NCBI GenBank assembly: GCA_910585015.1
Contig: CAJUCT010000004.1
Location: 1 to 64,000 of the forward strand
Reading direction: 5' to 3'
Origin: an uncultured Acetatifactor sp.
Lineage (GTDB): Bacteria; Bacillota; Clostridia; Lachnospirales; Lachnospiraceae
Length of the DNA stretch: 64,000 bases
Part shown: positions 58,155 through 64,000 of the stretch, piece after piece
How the letters are laid out: every line of letters starts with the position of its first letter
Numbering within the stretch: position 1 is the first letter of the stretch
The notes under the pieces: model-generated
What the model saw: only the letters and a program-made list of their open reading frames with translations
Told to the model about the DNA's origin: nothing
Databases searched by the model: none
Made by a program: the position numbers and the translations under genes

Positions 58155-61100
58155 ATGGGATCAGAAGGGGAATTGCCATTCTGCTGATGGTTTTGCTGCT
58201 GGGGGAATTGCGGCTGGCCGCATGGGCAGGCAGCGGGGCGCAGATCACGTACAGTCCCGACGGACAGGCTTTTACGACCAACAGCGGGGAGACCTCCGTC
58301 ATATGGTATGAGCAGGGAACCACTGTTCACATACGAGAGGCCGGTTCAGCGACCGTGCCGGGAGTGGGGGAACATTGGTATTATTGGAAGCGCACTGGAG
58401 AAATTCCGATTGCCTGTTGGAAAGTGGAACATCCCTACGGGAAGTGTATTCACAACGCCTATGGACAGTCCGGAAACTTCCATGGGGTAGTATTTAATAA
58501 GAATAAATGTAATAAAAACTATTATTCCGGATGGGTGCCTTACTGTGAGGATTGCGGGGAGAGGGCTGCGGATTTTCTGGTCTACATGAGTGCGGATACT
58601 GCTGCCGGGATCCGGAGCCTGCATACAGGGACGGGATACTACTACCTCTGTCCCTGGTGCAGCAATCTGGAACAGGCCAGGGAAATTATGCCCCATACCT
58701 GCAGGGCTGTTTCCGCCAACCGCTATGAGGTAGTATATGACGGCAACGGGGGCAGCGGCTATATGGTACCCAGCATACATATGTACCATGACGCAACAGT
58801 TTATGAGGGCAGAGAGGTGACACCTCAGACCACTCTGTCCCTGTGCGGCTTTTGGAGAACGGGCTATCGTTTTGCGGGTTGGAATACCCAGCCGGATGGT
58901 ACGGGGCAGGAATTTGCTGACGGGGAGAGAATCTGTGATCTGTCGGATCAGGAAGGGGGGCAGGTGGTGCTGTATGCCCAGTGGAACAGGACAGAATCGG
59001 TACTTTGTATTGATCCCGCCGGGGGCAGTTATCAGAATAACAGAGGAGTTACCACTATACCGGGGGACTATGGCAGCACCTGCTTTCTGGATGATAGGCA
59101 GCTGATTCCTCCCCAGGGATATCGGGTATCCTTTGATACCAGAGGAGGCGGGCCGGTAAACAGCATTGTCAGCAGCCAGCAGTTCCGGGAGTGGAGTATG
59201 ACGCTGCCCTTCCATGGGAAGCTGGAGGGGTGTACTTACCATTATCTGGGGGACCACGGGACAGAGGACAAGGTCACAGCCCTCTATGCCATGCAGAGCA
59301 TTGTTCTGCCCCAGGCCGAAAAAACGGGAGAGTCTTTTGGGGGGTGGTATTATGATCCGGAGTGTACCCGTCCCGCAGGCGCTGCCGGGGACAGTTTTAC
59401 GCCAAAGGAGGATTTGACTCTGTACGCGGGATGGGTAGAACTGCGGCTGCAGGCCCAGGACAATTACAGCGCAAACCAGGGAAAAGGAGCCGTAAACTTA
59501 AGCTGGAGCCAGCAGGACAATAGGGGCAAGATTTATAAGCTGTATCAGCAGCGGGAGGGAGAAGCCTGGCAGCAGATCAGTTCCGCAGAGGATATCGGCG
59601 CTGGCGTTAGTGTATCCCGCAGCATTGCGTATTCCGGAGGGCAGGGCAGTTACCGGGTGCCTTATACCGGTTTCTACCGATTTACTCTGACCGGCGCCCA
59701 GGGAGGCAATTTCGGAAGCTTCCAGGGGGGGAAGGGCGGTCTGGCGCAGGGCCTTATTTACTTGTCCCAAGGGGAACTGCTACACTATGATCTGGGAGGT
59801 CAAAACGGATACCATGGGGGAGGCGGCGCCACGGCCTATGGCACAGGCGGCGGCTACAGTCTGCTGTCCTCGGACAGACAGGGCGTACTGCTGATTGCCG
59901 GGGGCGGAGGAGGAGCCTCGGAGGCGCAGGACGGGATGCCCGGCGGTTCCGCCCAGAAAATTGTGGATGGCAGCGACGGGGAGAGCGGCAAGGCCGGAGG
60001 AGGAGGCGGCTACAGAGGAGGAAGCGGAGGCACCTGGGTGGTGCATCAACATGACGGACTCTGCCGCCATATACACCAGGGGGATGCGGTGCGCGGAGGA
60101 GGCTGTTACACTCTGAAGATAACTTGCGGCAGCACTTCCTTCCGAAGGGAAGAAAAGCGCAGTATTTTTTATTATGGCAACAGGGACGAAAACGGCAATC
60201 TATGTTATTGTGTGCGCTGCGGAGGATACGACTGTCCGGGCCATACCCATCGTATCTATCGGTATACCTGTAATGGCTGCGGCAGAGTATACGATGAATA
60301 CGAGCCAACTGTATGTACGGCCCGCACAGGATACGCGCCGGGCTGCGGTAGGGAAGAGGAATATATCTGTGGTATGGACGAAGGACAGGTGCTCTCCTCC
60401 CAGCCCGCCTACGGCGGATCCAATTATATCAACACAGAGGTTTGCAGCAGCTACGCGGATCAGGCAGGGTATCAGAATGGGAATGGTACCCTTCAGATCA
60501 CTTCCGTTGCCCTGGGATATCTGGAGAATAATCTGCTAAACGGTGTAGTGGCCCGGGATATGGGAAAGCCGGAGCAGATTGATCTGAATACGCTGCGCCT
60601 TGCGGCGACGGGGGAGAACCAGGTGCGGGCATCCTTTGCGAGACCATCAGATACTGGCACAGTCTATTATCATAAGGCAGAGTCCTACCCTATGGGATCG
60701 GACCGCATGCTATGCAATTCCAATGTCACGGCCAACACATTGATCACCCAGGTGCAAGGGTATCGCTATGTGGTGGACAACAGAGCAGGGACCACAGTAA
60801 AGGCCACGCACACATGGCATGGGGATGCGGGGGAGCGTCCTTCCCTGAATGTTACAATGGGAGAGGGACTGCAATATCTGCACATAGCAGCCCAGGATAA
60901 AGCCGGAAACTTGGGGGAAACGGTGCATATTCCTCTGTCTGACCAGACTGTGATTGCATGGCCTGTGAGGACGGAGCAGATTCGGCTGGAGCAGGCGGAC
61001 AGTCTGTGGCCTGCCCTGGAGGAAAATACCTATTATGTCAGGGCGGGGGAGGATGCGTCTTTTGGACTTTCTTTTCTTGGCGCCCTGTGCGGCCCGGCCA

Positions 61101-62158
61101 GAAAGGATTATCAGGTGACTCACTTATATGTGGAGGCCCAGGATCTGACCGATGGCGGGGAGGCGGGGAGGCTGGGAACGGTCACTCCTCTTGAGAGTAA
61201 TCTTTCTCCGGGGAGCCATACTTATCCGGCCCAGCAGCTGCAAAAGGTCTCTGAGGGCAGGCCCTGTATCCGGGATGGGGGGTATACTGTAACCAGGCGC
61301 AGCAACAGATGCAGAGACCTGGAGATAAGTCAGAAACTGTCTGTGCCGGAGAGCCTGGACGGACACAGGATTCGTTTGACTCCCATAGCCGCGGCTCAGG
61401 AGAGTACCGAAATGATTTTTTCTGACTATGACCAGGATTTGCTGGGCAGCGTCTGGCTGGTGGTGGACGCCAGGCCGCCCGAGATTGGCGGTATGGAACT
61501 GCTGGAGGCAGTGGATGTTATGGAAGCATGGGAAGAGGGCCCTGTGGAAGTGGAACTGACAGCTGGGGATGAAGGCAGCGGGCTGGCGGAATTTTTCGTG
61601 GAAGTATACAACCAGGACAATGGCAGCAGCCAGAAGTTCGAGGACCAGGGGACAGGCAGGGTACATATGACTCTGTGCGAAGGGGATGCCCTGTTCAGCG
61701 GCGCGTTCACAGTCATTGCCCACGCAGTGGACCATGTGGGAAACGAAGCCGTGGCCAGCAGCCAGATGCAGGGGATATCTCTGCATGTGGAACTGGAAAG
61801 GATACTGGAGCCCCATGATCCGGTGTTCAAGGCTGGGGAAAGCGGTTTTCTGACCATTCTAACCACGGGATATGTGGACCGCGTCGAAGTGATTTTCCCG
61901 GAGGAGATGACGGAACTGGATTCCTCTTTGAATCGGATTTATGTGTATGATACGCCCGAGTACATAAGGGAAGAAAAACTGACTTTTATGGTTCCGCTGA
62001 AAGTGCCGGAGGCCGTGATGGATATTACGGTCAGAGCCTACAAACAGGATTCCAGCATAGAACAGCATCCCCGGCTGGCCACCATGACGGTGAAGGGCAA
62101 TGTGCTGGATGAACTTCGCACCAGGCTTAAACTGCAGGGAACAGAGGGGGATACCTGA
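58145..62158 (+). CDS. Giant secreted multidomain protein of the tad locus (putative pilus-associated adhesin)
   Basis: A 1337-residue exported protein. The signal peptide ends near LRLAAWAG. Then come Cys-pair motifs (DCGERAADF, CPWCSNL), two B-repeat-like modules (about 195-285 and 330-430, with GYRFAGWNTQPDGTG and GESFGGWYYDPECTR), an Fn3-like stretch (about 435-490) and a Gly-rich domain (about 505-630, GGGGGASEAQDG). A Cys-rich region (about 635-740) with zinc-ribbon-like pairs (CYCVRCGGYDCPGH, YTCNGCGRVYDEY) and C-terminal Ig-like modules (about 1120-1220) follow. No LPXTG motif, SLH domain or C-terminal helix is present, so the attachment mode is unknown. Embedded between cpaB-like and prepilin peptidase genes, it may be carried at the pilus tip or secreted by the machine. 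Confidence 0.78.
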   Translation: MGVNGIRRGIAILLMVLLLGELRLAAWAGSGAQITYSPDGQAFTTNSGETSVIWYEQGTTVHIREAGSATVPGVGEHWYYWKRTGEIPIACWKVEHPYGKCIHNAYGQSGNFHGVVFNKNKCNKNYYSGWVPYCEDCGERAADFLVYMSADTAAGIRSLHTGTGYYYLCPWCSNLEQAREIMPHTCRAVSANRYEVVYDGNGGSGYMVPSIHMYHDATVYEGREVTPQTTLSLCGFWRTGYRFAGWNTQPDGTGQEFADGERICDLSDQEGGQVVLYAQWNRTESVLCIDPAGGSYQNNRGVTTIPGDYGSTCFLDDRQLIPPQGYRVSFDTRGGGPVNSIVSSQQFREWSMTLPFHGKLEGCTYHYLGDHGTEDKVTALYAMQSIVLPQAEKTGESFGGWYYDPECTRPAGAAGDSFTPKEDLTLYAGWVELRLQAQDNYSANQGKGAVNLSWSQQDNRGKIYKLYQQREGEAWQQISSAEDIGAGVSVSRSIAYSGGQGSYRVPYTGFYRFTLTGAQGGNFGSFQGGKGGLAQGLIYLSQGELLHYDLGGQNGYHGGGGATAYGTGGGYSLLSSDRQGVLLIAGGGGGASEAQDGMPGGSAQKIVDGSDGESGKAGGGGGYRGGSGGTWVVHQHDGLCRHIHQGDAVRGGGCYTLKITCGSTSFRREEKRSIFYYGNRDENGNLCYCVRCGGYDCPGHTHRIYRYTCNGCGRVYDEYEPTVCTARTGYAPGCGREEEYICGMDEGQVLSSQPAYGGSNYINTEVCSSYADQAGYQNGNGTLQITSVALGYLENNLLNGVVARDMGKPEQIDLNTLRLAATGENQVRASFARPSDTGTVYYHKAESYPMGSDRMLCNSNVTANTLITQVQGYRYVVDNRAGTTVKATHTWHGDAGERPSLNVTMGEGLQYLHIAAQDKAGNLGETVHIPLSDQTVIAWPVRTEQIRLEQADSLWPALEENTYYVRAGEDASFGLSFLGALCGPARKDYQVTHLYVEAQDLTDGGEAGRLGTVTPLESNLSPGSHTYPAQQLQKVSEGRPCIRDGGYTVTRRSNRCRDLEISQKLSVPESLDGHRIRLTPIAAAQESTEMIFSDYDQDLLGSVWLVVDARPPEIGGMELLEAVDVMEAWEEGPVEVELTAGDEGSGLAEFFVEVYNQDNGSSQKFEDQGTGRVHMTLCEGDALFSGAFTVIAHAVDHVGNEAVASSQMQGISLHVELERILEPHDPVFKAGESGFLTILTTGYVDRVEVIFPEEMTELDSSLNRIYVYDTPEYIREEKLTFMVPLKVPEAVMDITVRAYKQDSSIEQHPRLATMTVKGNVLDELRTRLKLQGTEGDT

Positions 62159-62760
62159 TGTTTTTTCTGAAGCTGTTTGGATTGCAGCTGACGCTGACAT
62201 TGGCAGTTCTGCAGCTGATTACCGTGCTGGATCGGGGGCATGGACTGAAGGCGAACCGGGCGGCGGGAGGGATACTGCTGGCGGGCTGCTTTTTGGGGGC
62301 AGGATACACTGCATCCCTATGCAGCTTACAGCGGCCAATGTTTTGGCTGGGCTATCTGGTACTGGCAGTCTATCTGACGGTATGCTCCATCACTGATTTC
62401 CAGACCTGCAAGGTTTATGACATCCTGCAAGTGCCCACAGCTGTGGCGGGAGCCATTCTGTGTCTGCTGCAGGAACCTTTGCCGGGAGGGGGATGTGGAC
62501 TGGTGCTGTTTGCCTTGCTCCAGTACCTGCTGTTTATGCGGTTCTACGGCGAAGGGGATGTCATGGCATTTCAGATATGCAGCCTGTATCTTGTGGGAAA
62601 AGGCGGGGATTTGCAGACATTGCTGCTGCATATGGCGCTGGCCTTTATCCAGCTGGGCGTAGTGCAGGCGTTCAAGCGCAATATCAATCAAAAAGGGAAC
62701 CTGAAGGTTCCGGTTCCCTTTCTCCCCTATATTTCCTGCAGCCTGTTATGGTTTCTGTAA
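62158..62760 (+). CDS. Prepilin peptidase (A24 family, TadV/CpaA-like)
   Basis: A 200-residue integral membrane aspartyl protease of about six helices. The two catalytic aspartates are Asp80 in SITDFQTCKVYD and Asp134 in FYGEGDVMAF (GxGD motif). It would cut the leader of the Flp pilin and minor pilins encoded upstream. The start overlaps the preceding stop (TGATG), showing coupling. The 3' end overlaps the convergent MATE gene by 15 bases. It closes the nine-gene tad operon. Confidence 0.85.
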   Translation: MFFLKLFGLQLTLTLAVLQLITVLDRGHGLKANRAAGGILLAGCFLGAGYTASLCSLQRPMFWLGYLVLAVYLTVCSITDFQTCKVYDILQVPTAVAGAILCLLQEPLPGGGCGLVLFALLQYLLFMRFYGEGDVMAFQICSLYLVGKGGDLQTLLLHMALAFIQLGVVQAFKRNINQKGNLKVPVPFLPYISCSLLWFL

Positions 62761-64000
62761 GGAAAGTTTATGTATACGCACATAATAGGCGGTGATTAGG
62801 ATCAGATCGGCTCCCACCCAGGCCAAAACCTCCGCGTAGAAGATACCCTCTTGTCCCAGTATATGGGGCAGAGTCAGGGCAGCCCCGGTCCGCATGACAA
62901 ATTCCGCAATGCCGGAGGCCATGGGCAGCACGGTATCCCCCATGCCCTGCAGGGAGGAACGGTAGAGATGCAGCAGATATAGGATGGGCAGGAAGATACT
63001 CATAATCGCCAGATAGTGGTAGGCAATCTCCGTTGCCTCCAGTACTTCCTGGGGGCTGCCGGTGATAAAAGAGCCCACCAGCATACGGCCTGTCAGCAAC
63101 ATGGCGATGGCGATGACCACGGAGGTGGCCAGAGCAATGCCCAGAGCATGCCGTACTCCCTGGCGGATGCGCTGCCAGAGCCCGGCGCCCAGGTTCTGTC
63201 CCACATAGGTGACCATGGCATAGCCGTAGGAGGTGGCGGCGATTTCCAGTATCCCATAGAGTTTGTTGGAGGCGGTATAACCGGCGATGAAAATGACTCC
63301 GAAGCCGTTGACGATGGACTGTATCACCAGTCCGCCCACGGCGATGATGGTGTTCTGCGCCGCCATGGGGGTGCCCAGGGAAAAAAGCTGCCAGGCCAGC
63401 CGTCGGTCAGGCCGCAGATGGGATGGCCGGATGCGCAGGATTTCCATCCGCAGGATCACCCGTAGGCAGTACAGGGCAGCCACGGCCTGGGCGATCAGCG
63501 TGGCCGCGGCTGCGCCGCCCACGCCGGTGTGAAAACCCGCCACAAAAAGGATATCCAGCAGGATGTTCAGCACCGAGGCCACTACCATGGCATAGAGCGG
63601 AGTGCGGCCGTCTCCCAGCGCCCGCAGCAGGGAGGCCAGCAGATTGTAAGTCATGACGATGGGGATGCCCGCAAACAGGATCCTCAGGTACAGCAGCGCC
63701 ATGGGCAGGATGTCCGAAGGGGTGTCCAGCAGCTTTAAAAGGGGCAGCACCAATATCTGGCTCAAGATTTCGATGACGATGGCGGTGACGGCTGAGAGTG
63801 TGACGGAGGCTCCCACGGTCTCCTTCAACTCCTCCGTCTTGCCTGCGCCGAATTTTTGGGCGGCCAGGATGCAGAAGCCCTGGGTAATGCCGGTGACCAG
63901 CCCCAGAATCATCCAGTTGAGCCAGTCGGAAGCGCCCAGGGCGGCCAGCGCGTGGACTCCCAGCACCCGCCCTACTATCAGAGTGTCCATCACGGTGTAG
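62746..64000 (-). CDS. MATE family efflux transporter (partial, cut by window edge)
   Basis: A MATE protein of at least 418 residues lacking its N-terminus, which lies beyond the right edge. The first visible residues YTVMDTLIVGRVLG align with the YNLVDTVIVGRFLG motif of the other MATE protein in this window, which normally lies about 30 residues into the protein, so about 30 residues are missing. LLASLLRALGDGRTPLYAM and GYTASNKLYGILE are typical. The in-frame GTG at 63993 is not a real start. Substrate unknown. It is convergent with the tad operon and overlaps its last gene. Confidence 0.88.
   Translation of the reverse strand, partial: YTVMDTLIVGRVLGVHALAALGASDWLNWMILGLVTGITQGFCILAAQKFGAGKTEELKETVGASVTLSAVTAIVIEILSQILVLPLLKLLDTPSDILPMALLYLRILFAGIPIVMTYNLLASLLRALGDGRTPLYAMVVASVLNILLDILFVAGFHTGVGGAAAATLIAQAVAALYCLRVILRMEILRIRPSHLRPDRRLAWQLFSLGTPMAAQNTIIAVGGLVIQSIVNGFGVIFIAGYTASNKLYGILEIAATSYGYAMVTYVGQNLGAGLWQRIRQGVRHALGIALATSVVIAIAMLLTGRMLVGSFITGSPQEVLEATEIAYHYLAIMSIFLPILYLLHLYRSSLQGMGDTVLPMASGIAEFVMRTGAALTLPHILGQEGIFYAEVLAWVGADLILITAYYVRIHKLSLQKP

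Overview
The window looks like chromosomal DNA of a gut-type Clostridia bacterium, most likely Lachnospiraceae. The basis is strong AGGAGG-type ribosome binding sites, TTGACA-N17-TATAAT-like promoters, GTG/TTG starts, Firmicutes-type families (HelD, Msm-type sugar transporter, GH36, GH127, clostridial Tad locus) and the lack of outer-membrane genes. No tRNA, rRNA, CRISPR array, transposase or phage gene was seen. Both ends cut through genes: a response regulator on the left and a MATE transporter on the right.

Layout. (1) 0.6-7.5 kb: a co-directional signalling and surface cluster with a CHASE2-class III nucleotide cyclase, a TIM-barrel isomerase-like protein, a GAF-HD-GYP phosphodiesterase, a membrane FecR protein and a secreted Ig-like protein. 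(2) 7.6-18.8 kb: a chemosensory island with an HPt protein, an active-looking REC-HD-GYP, a soluble PAS histidine kinase, a REC-HD-GYP with a degenerate HD motif, CheR, CheB, a CheY-like regulator, CheA, CheW and an MCP with a very short extracytoplasmic loop. No flagellar gene is present. (3) 18.9-29.6 kb: assorted genes, namely an acyltransferase, a LacI regulator, HelD, an LspA-like protein, carbamate kinase, an HTH plus HipA-like kinase pair, AroA, and CysK with an Rrf2 regulator. (4) 29.6-37.8 kb: an Msm/Raf-type alpha-galactoside operon (AraC regulator, ABC binding protein and two permeases, GH36 alpha-galactosidase, amylosucrase). (5) 38-38.8 kb: a probable DUF3990-type ADP-ribosyltransferase toxin and its partner. 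(6) 38.9-48.7 kb: pentose metabolism (AraC regulator, GH127 beta-L-arabinofuranosidase, LacI regulator, xylulokinase-type kinase, DUF4867-like protein, fucose/arabinose isomerase-like protein), plus a frameshifted secreted-protein gene. (7) 48.9-52.5 kb: a MATE transporter, an EstB/beta-lactamase-like hydrolase, a 36-residue membrane peptide gene and an unknown gene. (8) 52.9-62.8 kb: a nine-gene Tad/Flp pilus operon containing a 1337-residue secreted multidomain protein.

The genes fall into two themes. The first 19 kb is dense in second-messenger and phosphorelay signalling: one cyclase and three HD-GYP proteins, but no GGDEF cyclase. The remainder is mainly plant-oligosaccharide use and surface appendages. 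The most notable non-coding signal is a roughly 75-bp double-hairpin repeat. It occurs as two tandem units before the histidine kinase gene and again before two other genes, each time ending just upstream of a start codon and supplying its ribosome binding site.
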